Shown piece after piece: positions 49,497-61,249 of a DNA stretch of 64,000 nt. Position numbers and translations under genes: made by a program. Origin of the DNA: Euclidia mi (lineage: Eukaryota; Arthropoda; Insecta; Lepidoptera; Erebidae). The notes beneath the pieces are model-generated. The model did no database searches, had not been told where the DNA came from, and saw only the letters and a list, made by a program, of their open reading frames with translations. Every line of letters begins with the position of its first letter. Position 1 is the stretch's first letter. The stretch lies in assembly GCA_944739405.2 (NCBI GenBank), contig OX123192.2:51140486-51204485 (forward strand), in the 5' to 3' direction.

Positions 49497-51944
49497 ATTA
49501 TTCCTTTTTTGGACCTGCTAATATTGTGCCCATGCATAATTTAACCTGCACCATAGTGGAGGCAGTAAATAATGATAGCTTGAATGAAATTAATTAATGT
49601 ATTCAGATATTTTCAGAATTAAAGTTTATAAGTGTCAGTTGCAGAGCTCTTTAACTTCCAGTTTAAAAGTAAATGACCAAAGGAAACGGTGACTTTGATT
49701 TACTTTTTTTTTGCTGCCGCAGTTGGAGTAAGTGCAAACTGGCTACTGATTAAGTTTGTGGTAAGTTCTTGTGTAATTTATCACTGTTCTTACTCTCACT
49801 TTATGTCTGAAGCTATGTTTGCTTTAGGCTAAGTATTAGGTACTTTGCTAGTGTCCAGAGTTTTGCAGCTCTGACTGAATTGGGAAACCCATCATACCAT
49901 TATTATAAATATTTTATTGGCATGATGACGTTTGCTACGGGACAGATTAAGATCAGGCGGCATGGAGTATGGTATTTAAAGATAAAAAAGAAAAAAACAT
50001 TGCTGAAGAATTGGGGGCAGCAATGTCACCACCATATGCAACTTGCGGTAAAAGTTTGTACATAATATGCCCAGCAGTTAACTACGAAAGGCTGAAATAT
50101 GGTGGATCTAAAACAACGTTGCTGCATTTTATTGTCCAGAAATTCTCACAATTACCTCATCAACAAAGAAATACATTACATGTTGATGGTTTTAAATCGT
50201 GGAAAATTGAAAATTCACACGTCACGGTAGCACATAAAATTAAAAACAATGAGGTGGAAATGCGAATCATAATATATGGGATTTTGTGGAAATCAATTTA
50301 ATCAAGTGCTCAACACTGGAAAAGTATATGTTATGGATATAGTTTGGAGCCTTTCACCGTTGATATATGATTGACAGTTTTAATTGTGTTTTCTGGCACG
50401 GTAGACAAATTGTGTATAAATTTTTACTAGGGTAGCAAACGTTTTGAGCTCCGTCAATTTTAGATTAAGATTACCTGACTACTAACGGCTGGTCCAAAGC
50501 TTGGTGACTAGAGATGCATATTTGACATAAGCTCGATACAAAATAGGTTTAATATATATCACTAGAATTTTTTATTAGTACATATTATTTAATATATATC
50601 CAACGATTAATAGAATATTGGAAACGGGGGTAAAAATGTATTACTAAACTAACTCATGCAATAGATGACGGCCCACATGACATAAAAACATCTATTTGCC
50701 TACTAACGACGTATGTTAGGCTATCCTGCTTTGTCTAGTCTGCATTATTTAATTATTGGAATATTGTAGATAGTGACTGTCATGGTTTTTTTTTTCTCAG
50801 TATGGCAAAACGTCTATTTTATGACAAAAACAGGATTAGACAAATACTTGATTCAAGCAACTGGGAAGTGGGAACTTCCACTGTCTTGACACGTAACAAC
50901 AGGATCTGTGGGACAATTTCGAGCTGGTTGAATAAATTAACTATGCTTTACTGTTCTTAGTATGTATGACACTCTGCAGCTACCTGTTTTAAAGGCATGT
51001 ATGTTTATTTCAACAAACATCATATAACAAACTTCTCGGGATCCCAATTAGAACATCTGTTGCGATACACATACCTACTTCATAAAATATATTCATTCAT
51101 TCCTGGTGGCGCAGCGATCTAAAGTGAGTCATGGCCTCCAACACAAGATCTTTCCATTTTTCCCTGTTTTTAATAAATTCCTTCGCATAAAATATTTCGT
51201 ATGTAAATTTTTCGCATAAAATATAGCAAACTAAGGATGGACTTATAATAAAAACTATATGAGTTGCTCAAGATTTTGAGCAACTCATCAAAATACCGTC
51301 TTATTTTTGTGTTGAAAATAAAACTTCAAAACAGCAAAATACATATACACAAATCCCTTCGTAAACAAAACCAAACAAGAAACTATTTTCACTCAAGATT
51401 CGTTTTTTTCACTTATAAGGGTGCAAGTACTGAATATATTTTTATCACAATGATAAACATAAAAATTGATGGGACGCAACAGAATGGCCACTTGAACGCA
51501 TCGTAGAAACGGCTGGCGGGTAAAATGGCCCAGGCCGATGGAGACTTAGCTCTTAATCGTCTTTATTCTAGAACCTTAAGAAGCTACTCTGATCCCGGTA
51601 TAAAAATATAGATGAGACTTTGTATCGTGATGGAAGTCAATACAAGCGTGACAACGCAAGAATGGCCGTGTCGTAGGTCAAGCAATTGATTGGTGAGTTC
51701 GTGGCTAAGTATGTTACATCCGATTAGCGCGACCCTGCCGCTACGAGCCATCGAAAGATACTACGGAGGTTTTACAGTCTAGACTTCAACCTTTTGCAGA
51801 GACGAATCAGACGCGGCTTCTGTTTCCCCAAAAGGTGGAGGATGGGTTCTAACTTTATGTTTTCACCGTAAAAAAACATAAAAAGGTCGCATCGATTGAC
51901 CGTCAAGGTCGCGGTAAAACATGCTATCCTCGTTTTTATTATTA
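49497..51944. other. Spacer between arms, with piggyBac-like debris
   Basis: Single-copy AT-rich DNA inside the giant inverted repeat. 49880-50310 holds a piggyBac-like fragment (separate entry). A frame near 50801-50950 (MAKRLFYDKNRIRQILDSSN) could be another decayed transposase piece. 51480-51930 is richer in GC and looks like old coding DNA with many stops that I cannot assign. Confidence 0.5.
49880..50310 (+). pseudogene. piggyBac-like transposase fragment
   Basis: In the frame 49969-50301 the words CGKSLYIICPAV, YERLKYGGSKTTLLHFIVQK and FSQLPHQQRNTLHVDGFKSW follow the order of the piggyBac catalytic core: a GY...YxG stretch, a G+-VVL-L block and a DNFFTS motif, here degenerated to VDGFKSW. 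The catalytic Asp of that last motif is retained, but its neighbours have changed. A shadow frame from 49880 overlaps. The match is by eye and moderate. Confidence 0.5.
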
Positions 51945-52520
51945 AACGGTTTTATTAAACGGTTTTATTTAGCTTGACCTGTTTATTTGTTTGGGTCAAA
52001 TTTAGTAATTGGAATTTTACCCCCTTCCTGATGACAGATTGATCTGATATTTGGTACACACTCTTAATCTTGATGACAATACAACATCATATATTCTTTA
52101 TGATTGTAAATCTAAGATGGCCGCCGATACAAAATGGCGGATCACATATTACTTCACAACAACCTCGATATGGGTATCAAATGAAAGGGCTTGATTGATA
52201 GAATAGAGCTCACTATGAAAAATCTAAGATGGCCGCCGATACAAAATGGCGGATCACATATTTCTTCACAACAACTTCAATATGGGTATCAAATGAAAGG
52301 ACTTGATTGGTAGAATAGAGCTCAGTATGAAAAATCCAAAATGGCTTCCTCCACAAAATGGCGGATTACATATTTTTCACAAATACCTCAATATAGGTAT
52401 CGAATGAAAGGGCATGATTGGTAGAATAGGTCTCACTATGAACTAACAACAAAACTAAAAACTTGAAAATAAAATAAAATAAAAAACATTTTTATGTTAA
52501 ACGGCTTTATTACAATAAAA
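51945..52520 (+). repeat. Helitron-like module B (related to arm edge)
   Basis: Starts with a doubled AAACGGTTTTATT (51943-51970) followed by TTGGGTCAAATTTAGTAATT, as in the outer edge of the arms, then three 112-bp minisatellite units (starts 52114, 52226, 52338). It ends with ACATTTTTATGTTAAACGGC near 52500. It is a diverged relative of the arm sequence without the helicase. Confidence 0.75.
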
Positions 52521-52540
52521 AATATGTACCTAGTTAGAAT

Positions 52541-52790
52541 ATGTACTAAAAGCTAAAAGATAATTTGGCAAGTCCTAACTACCAGATCGCACCAATCTTC
52601 TCATCAATCTAGGGTATTGATCAGACAAATATAAAATCGTTGGACGTAGCGTATACAGAGTAAACATTTGATAGAAATTTCACGCGCCCAACGATTTTAT
52701 ATTTATCTGATCAATACCCCAGATTGATGAGAAGATTGGTGCGATCTGGTAGCTAGGACTTGCCGAATTATTTTTTAGCTTTTAGTACAT
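52541..52790. repeat. 250-bp palindrome, 103-bp arms
   Basis: 52541-52643 is repeated inverted at 52688-52790 with a few mismatches around a 44-bp loop. Words such as TACCAGATCGCACCAATCTT and TGTACTAAAAGCTAAAA are mirrored. It occupies the same place relative to module B as the 766-bp palindrome does in the arms, and TGTACTAAAA is common to both. Confidence 0.8.
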
Positions 52791-52951
52791 ACATACACAC
52801 ATCAACAAAGTCTAGGGATATTTTATATTTCATCAAATATCTAAAAATCTATGAAGAATTTTCTGATACAGTAAATAGAAGAATCATAGATTATTTTAAG
52901 GTCTTTAATAAAAATAAAAAACATTTCGTGTTTTTTTTTTGTTTTAAATAA

Positions 52952-53717
52952 AAATAAAAATAGGTAAAAAAACTTTTTAAGTTAAACGGTTTTATGTTAA
53001 ACATACATTGCAATGTTTAAGATAAATGTACTAAAAACAAAAAAATAATAAAATAGATACAGTCGTGGGAATTATAAACATATGCATAGACTAGACTAAA
53101 ATAAAACCGTGGGGCACGTCAATTGTCTACAATCGTTGATTAAAATGTTTGTTTTGTAATGTTACACTATAATTAGGCAGTTGTTCAACCGACAACGATG
53201 GACGTGTGATAAGTAGGGCTAGAATGTGGAAACAAGCTAGCAAGCTCAATTATAAGCGAGTTTTAGGGTTTCATAGTGGTGAGCGAGTAGTACTTTTATC
53301 ATATGTTTTGTCGATTAAAGACAAACTACGAGCAGTGAAACGATTCCTCGCCAGCCAGCAGTGTAAATGTCCAACGATAAACTAGTTGAAACATCTCTTT
53401 TATTTACATGGAGTGTATAACTATTGGAATTTCCATGAGCAAGAAAATAGTAAGTAATTTCCTCACCGTCTGCGGGCCAACTGCCTATTTTAACGACGAA
53501 TTAAACGATTCTTCTATCGCACATTAAGTCGATAATTTGTAGACAATTGACGTGCCCCACGGTTTTATTTTAGTCTAGTCTATGCATATGTTTATAATTC
53601 CCACGACTGTATCTATTTTATTATTTTTTTGTTTTTAGTACATTTATCTTAAACATTGCAATGTATGTTTAACATAAAACCGTTTAACTTAAAAAGTTTT
53701 TTTACCTATTTTTATTT
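52952..53717. mobile_element. 766-bp element with 181-bp inverted termini, right copy
   Basis: Mirror of 48731-49496. One of the few differences lies in the core (AGTTTTAGGGTT here against the complement of AACCCAAAAACT). Confidence 0.78.
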
Positions 53718-53725
53718 TCTAGTTT

Positions 53726-54205
53726 TTAGTTTTTATTTCGCATTCTGTTTAATTCATTTAGTGCTTCATTATTGCAAGGTTTCTTGCCCGTTAATTTATT
53801 GCAGTCCAACTCCTCTATACGTAGTCCCTGCAAAGATCTTACTCTACTAAGAGCCACGTAGGCTTGACCTTCTTTAAACAGTTTCGCACCTAAGTACACG
53901 ACTGCGTGATCCACAGTGCTGCCCTGCATTTCATGTATTGTAGAAGCCCATGATAGTATTAAAGGCAACATTCTTCTTTCAGCCGTCCCGTAATTGTACT
54001 TAGCTGGAAACTGTATGGCTTTCGGGTGTATAAGATGTACTCCGTCTCTTGCGAAATCAATTCGGACGGAAGGTACATCTGTTGCATACATCTGAGTTCG
54101 ACGAAATTGAGGTCAAACGATTTCGTTGATGTAGCCTATAGCGCCATTTACTAATCCCTTTGAAACGTCAATATTGGACCGTAGCATGACTTTTGCCCCC
54201 ACAAA
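53726..54205 (-). pseudogene. Pif1/Helitron-type helicase C-terminus, right copy
   Basis: Mirror of 48243-48722. It has the same internal TGA (54113-54115) and the same end. It differs by STIHEMQG instead of STIHKMQG and RNKN instead of RHKN at the C-terminus. The motif V Glu here is closer to what relatives have, so the Lys is probably the derived state. Confidence 0.85.
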
Positions 54206-54257
54206 TATTTGCGGTTACCCATATTGTTATACCCCATATATTTATTGATAAAAAATT

Positions 54258-54762
54258 GTTATTAGCCATTTGGTAGCGGCGGCCATCTTAGATTTCAATT
54301 TTGCATAGTAAATTGTATTCTACTTGTTGAGACCTTTCATTTGATACCCATGTTGATGGGATTGATAAAACCTAAGTTATCCGCACATTTTGTAGAGGCC
54401 GCCATCTTGGATTTTAATTTTATATAGTACATTGTATTATACTGGTTGAGCACTTTCATTTGATACCTATATTGATGGGATCGATAAAACCTACGTTATC
54501 CGCCATTTTGTAGCGGCCGCCATCTTGTATTTCAATTTTTTATAGTATATTGTATTCTGCTTGTTGAGCCCTTTCATTTGATACCCATATTGATAGGATT
54601 GATAAAACCTACAATATCCGCCATTTTGTAGCGGCCGCCATCTTGGATTTCAATTTTTTATAATATATTGTATTCTGCTTGTTGAGCCCTTTCATTTGAT
54701 ACCCATATTGATGGGATTAATAAAACATAAATTATCCGCCATTTTGTAGCGGCGGCCATCTT
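54258..54762 (-). repeat. 118-bp minisatellite, right copy
   Basis: Mirror of 47686-48190 with five units. GCCGCCATCTT words face outward on the plus strand. Confidence 0.85.
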
Positions 54763-54931
54763 GAATTTATAATGATAATGAATAAACATAATTGTATTGT
54801 CACCAAAATCCAAAGTGTATACAAAATTTCAGATTAATCGGTTGACAGGAAGAGGGTGAAATTTGAATTACTAAATTTGACCCAAGAATAATAAATAAAA
54901 CAAACGGGGTGAGCTAAATAAAACCGTTTAA

Positions 54932-55044
54932 TAAAAATAATTTTTTTAATCATCATGGAAAATTAGTATGATAACAACAAACATTTCTTCTTAAAAAACT
55001 ATTAATTTTAATAAAAATGGAAAAAATCTTGTAAAATCTAATCA
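54932..55044. other. Tc1-like 3' flank
   Basis: AT-rich link between the outer edge of the right arm and the transposase stop. It probably includes the 3' UTR of the Tc1-like fragment. No TIR is recognised. Confidence 0.4.
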
Positions 55045-55626
55045 TTAATAATCAGTGTTGCCACCTCTTACATTGATTACACATCGACATCGATTGTTAA
55101 TACTTAAAATTAAATTGTCAATGTCTTGCTGCGGTATGAGGTCCCATGTCCTTTGCAAGTTTTCGTAAAGTTGTTGTTCAGTCGTCAAATTTGGTGGAAA
55201 ATCTCTCAAAGCTTTTCGTTGTAACATGTCCCAGGCATGCTCGATAGGATTTAAGTCGGGCGACTGTGCAGGCCAATCCAAAACTTGAATATCGTGCTCT
55301 CGGAGAGCGGTCGATACCAGCCGCGCCGTATGGCAAGGAGCATTATCGTGCATGAGTAGAAATTCATGGCCTATTTGAGTTCTGTGTGGGACAATAACGG
55401 GCTCTACTACCTCCTCGTGGTATTTTTGTGCAGTCATGCTGCCTTGGATCCAAACGAGTTGGGTTCGTCCGCCAAGACGAATTCCTGCCCACACCATGAT
55501 TGTCCCGCCTTGGTATGGGTGGACCTCCTGAGGGTGCCGTAGACGGCTAACTCTCCCTGGAGCTCTCCAAACGCGTGTTCTTCGTGAATCCGGGTGAAAC
55601 CCAAACCGGGACTCATCGGTGAACAA
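55045..55626 (-). pseudogene. Tc1-like transposase, C-terminal part
   Basis: 193 codons with FTDESRFGF (first Asp), LLMHDNAPCHTA (Asp 94) and WPAQSPDLNPIEHAWD (Glu 129). There are 34 residues between the last two, so the catalytic core is DD34E. No stop occurs inside. The N-terminal DNA-binding half is missing: homology ends abruptly just before FTDES, where the Helitron-like 3' module begins (55627 on). The fragment may have been captured by that module or cut by its insertion. Confidence 0.85.
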
Positions 55627-55627
55627 C

Positions 55628-55712
55628 TAGGTTCTAACTAGGTACATATTTTTATTGTAATAAAACCGTTTAACATAAAAATGTTTTTTATTTTATTTTA
55701 TTTGTGACCACT
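55628..55712 (-). repeat. Module B 3' end, inverted copy
   Basis: The minus strand reads AAATAAAATAAAATAAAAAA, then TTTTTATGTTAAACGG and ATATGTACCTAGTTAGAA, as at 52458-52545. It joins the Tc1-like fragment directly. Confidence 0.75.
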
Positions 55713-56372
55713 TCGCTACGAAACGTCGAAGAACACTAGTTGTTTATAGTGGGTACGCTTCAAGCGCCTGAAATATAGAGTCATTCTACACGAGGGCTCT
55801 GCCTGTTCCTTTAGGGTAGAAGATGAGATTGTAAAGGTTTTCCGCCGTGATCAAAAAGGTGGTCAATCAATAGAAGCTTTTCTTAAGTGATAAGAGGTAG
55901 TTTACTAAATTGAAAACAAAAAAAAGGTATACGTCGTGGCATGTAGTGTTTTAGGAACCGTTTTTTAGCGAATGTGCTCGTGTACACTAACCGCCGAGTT
56001 TGAAAAGCTTCAAAAACTTCTAAAAGCCGTTGTTTATTTTATACTTATAGGAAACGCAGTTTATTTTATATGTAAGGTGCTTACAACAAAAATACCACGG
56101 GTAGAACTCCGGTTGTATTGCCGACTTGACCCATTTCCAATATTGCCATTCAACTTAACTGGAGGGACTTGGTGATAATAACAGTAATTGCCAGTAATCT
56201 TAATAAAAACAAAGAAAATAGGAAAACGAAGCAATAATATTAGGAAACAAGAGGGATAATATAAGTAATGGCGATAGCTTTACATGGAAACCGATAAATG
56301 CAAAGCAGGAGGAAGGTATTAATGCGCAGCAGGCCCTATTGACTTCGTAACCTTCTTTTTACATTGGTTAAC
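55713..56372. other. Noncoding, nothing recognised
   Basis: The frame at 55972-56175 has no motif. AT-rich. Confidence 0.4.
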
Positions 56373-56505
56373 GGCCGGTTTCAATATTCGATCTATCCAA
56401 GGATTTTGAGATTCGAGATATATTTGACATATTGTGTATGTCAAAAATGAATCTAAAAAAATCTCCAATGAATGCATAGATCGAATATTGAATTCAGCAG
56501 TAAAT
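56373..56505. repeat. Foldback MITE, copy 3
   Basis: GGTTTCAATATTCGATCTAT on the left is mirrored by ATAGATCGAATATTGAATTC on the right. Same family as 40943 and 44810. The central part is shorter. Confidence 0.65.
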
Positions 56506-57729
56506 CTGTTGGTATTAAGTATGTAATATGGCACTGTAGGGAAAAGCTTTCCCCACTTGCCTTTCATGTATTTTTGAGGGCCAAATCTCGAAATTATATT
56601 TGTTCAAAATTTAGTTTTGATGTAGTCTCGGTGCCATAAATGATATTTTCGTAAATTAAGTGATATTTAAATGATTTTGCGACTAGATAAATCATTGAAC
56701 AAAATGTGGGCAGATGATTTTTAACTGCACGGATAGCATAGTAAAACGTACAACCTAAACGTAGTAGTTGAAACTGTCGTCTTTTGACACATCAGTCAGT
56801 GTAGTAGGTTCGATTCTTAAAAGTTATCTTCTTTACTTTGTGTAATCTACTTATTGTTGTTTGAAGACAGCCAGTCTTCAAACAACAATTAATAGATTAC
56901 ACTATTTTTTGCGCCCGTTGATTGTCTCCAAACTTCCGACACTAAACACTTATAGAACAGTGACACACAACAACTTGATTTTTATAAAAGTAGTTAAATC
57001 TTAGTACGGAGGTTGTAATCCTTTTCATACCTTTGTTCTTTGTACTGTTATCACATGTAAAAGAACTACTACTGAAAAATTATAAGACTTTATTGTTTAC
57101 TATTATCACCCAGTGAGAAGTAAATTTAACAGTCAGTAACCAACAACAGAAAACAAAATCTATTCTCATCCTCGTGTACTATGTAACTGTATTTCAGTCG
57201 CTTATATCGCTGAAAGAGCCTATGAAGCCTCATAATTCCAAATATTCCCCTCAAACGGGGACACACGCGTTCGCAAATAAAATGCTTTTTTTGGGAACAT
57301 CAAATTGTATTAACAGCAATTCGTTTCAGCGATAATTCAATTTATCACCATTCCACCAACATTTCGCGGTTGGGAATTCTCTTTTTTTTTCATTAAATTG
57401 CATGACGTCGCTTTATACGTATCCGATATCCGGACATAAGACGTGATAAAATAAAGCTGGGTAAACATTGCCAGTGGTTTTACTTAATACTGAATCAAGG
57501 TAATGTATTCATGAATTTTAATATATCTACAATTCTTGTTAAGGTGAGTTGACGATGATTGTTCTTTTTTTTTCTCCGTATACTTTATTTCATTCTTTAG
57601 CAAACCAAATCCAGGTACTCTTTACTTACGGCAAAAACATGAAAGTAATGATGTCTTCGACAAGATTTTATTACCAACTTTAATAAATTACTGACCAATT
57701 AACTGATTCCCCATAAAGACCGCCAATGA
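56506..57729. other. Noncoding with one strong palindrome
   Basis: Apart from the hairpin at 56841-56902, no gene or repeat edge is recognised. AT-rich throughout. Confidence 0.4.
56841..56902. other. 62-bp hairpin, 28-bp arms
   Basis: TGTAATCTACTTATTGTTGT plus TTGAAGAC pairs with the inverted copy ending TAGATTACA. There are two mismatches and a loop of about 5 nt. The size and near-perfect pairing resemble a small-RNA hairpin or a minimal foldback element. Confidence 0.7.
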
Positions 57730-57935
57730 ACTTCTTTACAGCCGGGAGCATTGTCCTCTGTCTCGGAAACCAGGTTAAGCCCCCAGGCTTAACCTGCTCC
57801 TCGAAGCACAGGAAAAGCGATAGTTAAGTTTCGTTACTTCTAATACTCAGTAGTATACGTCGTGGGTTTGAACCCTGACACCCTATACTTTGCAAATTGT
57901 TGGTACGTCCACTTTGCTTTCTATGACACTAGCTT
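57730..57935 (-). repeat. Decayed SINE with internal inverted repeat
   Basis: GTGGGTTTGAACCCTGACAC resembles an inverted box B region, and the block order resembles the SINE at 46505. It includes the perfect pair AGGTTAAGCC (57772-57781) and GGCTTAACCT (57786-57795). Confidence 0.4.
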
Positions 57936-60126
57936 TTTCTATCGCTACGAATAGGGGCATTTTCTTAACTGACCTCAATGTAACACATCAGAAAACCGAT
58001 GAGAGCGTTTCTTATAATACGTATATTACAGCAGCAACTATGTATGTATGTATATCTTGAAAGGTTGTTCACATCTGCATTGAGGCTACGAAATCTTAGC
58101 CGTACGTGTGCGTAAGGGATTTACTAATAAATCATGAAATAACTATGTGGATGTTAGGGGCTGGATGTATACATTTCATCACGTAGAATTTTGACGGAGT
58201 GATTAAAAATTTACTGTCACATAAATATATGCCATCGTGTTCCTTGACAGATCGTCAAAAAGAAGAATTGCGGTTCACATTCAGTTGTGATTCAGAATAC
58301 AGTCTTAAATGAACCACCAAACATGAAACGCTACAAAAAAAAAGAGATGTATCGCATTTACTGACGACAAAGAATTTCAGAAATTACGTTGACATTTTCA
58401 TGATTTATCAAGCATGTTAAGAAAAGAAAAGGAACTTGAAAAACATAATTTGAAAAAGCACTTCTTTTTGTCGTTTGAATAAACACTAATAACACTATGT
58501 TATTTTTACTTAGCTTCATAAACAAAACTAAATCACCCTCAGTTTCCCCAAAAAGAATTACACTTCAGAAACTGATTACCACAACAATGTGAACGTTGGC
58601 GCCCTTTTGTATGAACAAACAAATAACGACCTAAAAACACATAATGTAGTGTGAAGAATGCCTGAAGCAATTTAGTTTAAATCTCAACTCTTTACCGAGA
58701 AAATTATGTTAGTCCCCTGGCGAGGCTAAAATAATAGGGACATGGAACAAAACTAATTCTGAAAATAAGTAGTCTACATTCGACGATTTTTTTCTTGTGA
58801 CGGGCTGTTGCTGTTGCTGAAAGCTGTTGAGGAAATAACACCATTCTTAACTCAACAGCATCTGATTCTTCATTCAAGTAAACCGAGGGAACCCTCTGAC
58901 ATAGCTAGGTAGCCGTGTTTAATTTGGTGGACCACTGTCCTGTCGAATCTGACGTATGTGTTTATGCTTTGTCTGATCTGATCTAATCATGACTGTGCGA
59001 GAACTTTATTCGCCACCGAGAACATTAATAGCGCAATTTAGGATGTAGTTCCTTCGTTGTCCGTTAGATGCCACTAATGTTTGTTTGTCTATGGCAGTTG
59101 TATATGGCAATATGCAAACTCTGACACTATAAAATTATCCATGAGGGCTATAATTATGTTATGTGAAAAGTGCGTAATGTGGCCTGTAAGGAATACACAA
59201 ACACAGACACACCCACAATCGGTGCGGTGTAGAGGTGACCGCTTTAATTACTGTGCTATTTAAATAGTACAGTCTGTCTAACGAGCCTTTGTCTTTCTTT
59301 TTCATACTCGCACTACTTTTACCATCAGTAAACAATCTGCTTACAGGATTTAGCAATGCATCGAACATACAAGGTTATCAAAACGTGATATTTTGATAAT
59401 ATAGCTAGATAAATTTACTGAAAATATAACGCATTTTGGTAATTCCTTGTATTTATTTTTTACATCGATTAAGTGCTCTCAAAAAGATTGCATGATAGAG
59501 CCTTCTATAATATAATTCAAGTGAGTTATAAAAACGATATTTAATCCCATAAAAAGTACGATATCATAGGAAAAATATTTTCAGTAAATTATTTTCTATC
59601 AAGTTTCACAAAGAAGCGTTATTCAAACATTTCAATTTGAAACGTAATGTGCTCTGATTTTAAACTTTTATTGCCATAATCAGGCTTATAAAAGTCAGAA
59701 TTACGCACTTAAATTTCACCTATATAAATTTGGTTTTTATGGTTTTATTCATCTCTTGGGACTTGCAGTAATAATTAAGGAGGTTGGGTTGATCATAAAG
59801 ATTAAGCATTTTATGATTCGTAAGTTGCGTTTTATCTACGAGATAAGATGGAAGAAAATCGAAATAGCTTCCTGATAAGCAGGTGTATTTTTGTAAGGAT
59901 TTCGTTTGTGGTAGTTAAAACAGGGATGGTGAAATTTCCTTTGTCAAACAAATTGGGGACGTCTTGAAAAACGGAAAGGCTCTGAGCACCAGAAATCGGC
60001 CAGCATGTATGAAGAGAGTAATGAATGTAATTGAAGCGCGTGAGGTTTGTAAGGAAAGAAGTCTGCTGTCTCTGCCTTCACCGAAGGATAAAGTGTGAGT
60101 ATATGTACATACATATACTTTATCAT
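57936..60126. other. AT-rich noncoding DNA
   Basis: No supported gene over 2.2 kb. Frames at 59081-59263, 59159-59368 and 59944-60147 overlap one another or have no motif. It could be intronic or intergenic. Confidence 0.4.
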
Positions 60127-60172
60127 AGTAAACAAATTCTCATACACACATGTGTATGAGAATTTGTTTACT
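60127..60172. other. 46-bp palindrome, perfect 22-bp arms
   Basis: AGTAAACAAATTCTCATACA plus CA (60127-60148) is exactly mirrored by 60151-60172, with a 2-bp spacer. A second short palindrome, ATATGTACATACATAT, lies just to its left. Confidence 0.8.
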
Positions 60173-60597
60173 TTTCTCTTTTACTTAAAACTGTATAATT
60201 AGTGTTACGTACATTGGGCACTGTTTAATTTACGCCTTTATTTTCTTATTTATCCGTACATTTTGACTTTTAATTGCCCTTATTCCATCTGAAAAGTAAA
60301 TTGTGGTCGTAAATAGTGACGTATTTATTTACCGCATCAAGTAAGCCATCAAATCTTGCAGTTTCTAGCATGAAAGAGATGGGGTCATACTTACTTTTAT
60401 CGCCCATATCGCTAGTTTTATACTTCAATATACAGCTACTGTTTGCATAAACTTTGCACCATGCCCGACTAACCTATATTTTGTAGTAAAATAAATTGCC
60501 ATGGAGTACGGAGGTTATGGACTCTTGAATCCAGATATTTACAAGAAAATAAAGTTTAGCAATAATTATAATACTAGGTGTTATTATAAACGCAAAG

Positions 60598-60696
60598 AGG
60601 ATGGATGGTAGCTTCGATGCGTGGGTGTAGGGATAGTTATTAATCGTTGGATGGATTGATGAATGGATGAATGTATAGATGGTTGGATGGATGCAT
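60598..60696. repeat. Degenerate GATG/GGAT microsatellite
   Basis: Imperfect tetranucleotide repeats such as GGATGGATG, GATGAATGGATGAATG and GGTTGGATGGATGCATG. Confidence 0.75.
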
Positions 60697-61249
60697 GTTT
60701 GATACTGTTGCACGCAGAAACTATCTTGCTTCTATCATAAGCGTATTAGTTTGTAAATATGGATAGATGTTCGGAAGGATACATCATTGAAACAGTACTT
60801 CCTAATTATTGCGCGATCAACCAAACAAACTGTTAAGCTGCATAATATTGGTATTGATACATCAAATTTTATGATAGAAAATTTTGTGGCAATATGAATT
60901 ACGCGGGTGGCGTCACAGGTAGAATCTTATACCTACATCGTAAAGCTTAACCTTAAGCGAATCCAAGCCGCCATTAAAAAGTCATATATCACGTGAAGTA
61001 ATATATAAACCAAAGTTCAATAATTAATGGAAGACATCCTATATCAATCGATCAGTGCTTACACCATTAATCACTTTACTAGGTTACCCAAATAAAATAA
61101 ATCGGAAACACTTATTCACATTGTTTTTGTCAGTACAAATGTTAGGTAATTATATTAACTACGGCTGAGTGAATGGTATGACGGTGATTTGGACAAAAAG
61201 TTGTACAGTTTTGTATAGTAGCACATATTTTCATGTTTAGGGATCTAAA
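60697..61249. other. Noncoding, nothing recognised
   Basis: AT-rich, no motif-bearing ORF. Confidence 0.4.

Larger units (their letters stand above)
52952..54931 (-). repeat. 1,980-bp inverted repeat, right arm
   Basis: Reverse complement of 47517-49496 with equal length and very few base differences. From the inner edge: the palindromic element (52952-53717), the helicase C-terminus (53726-54205), the minisatellite and the terminal AATAAAACCGTTTAA. No clear target duplication flanks the pair, although both outer edges contain TTAA. Confidence 0.92.

Noticed and set aside
47470..55745. Outer inverted words TTCGACGTTTCG (47471) and CGAAACGTCGAA (55731) as termini of a still larger element
   Set aside because: Twelve bases only, no extended similarity around them and no target duplication.
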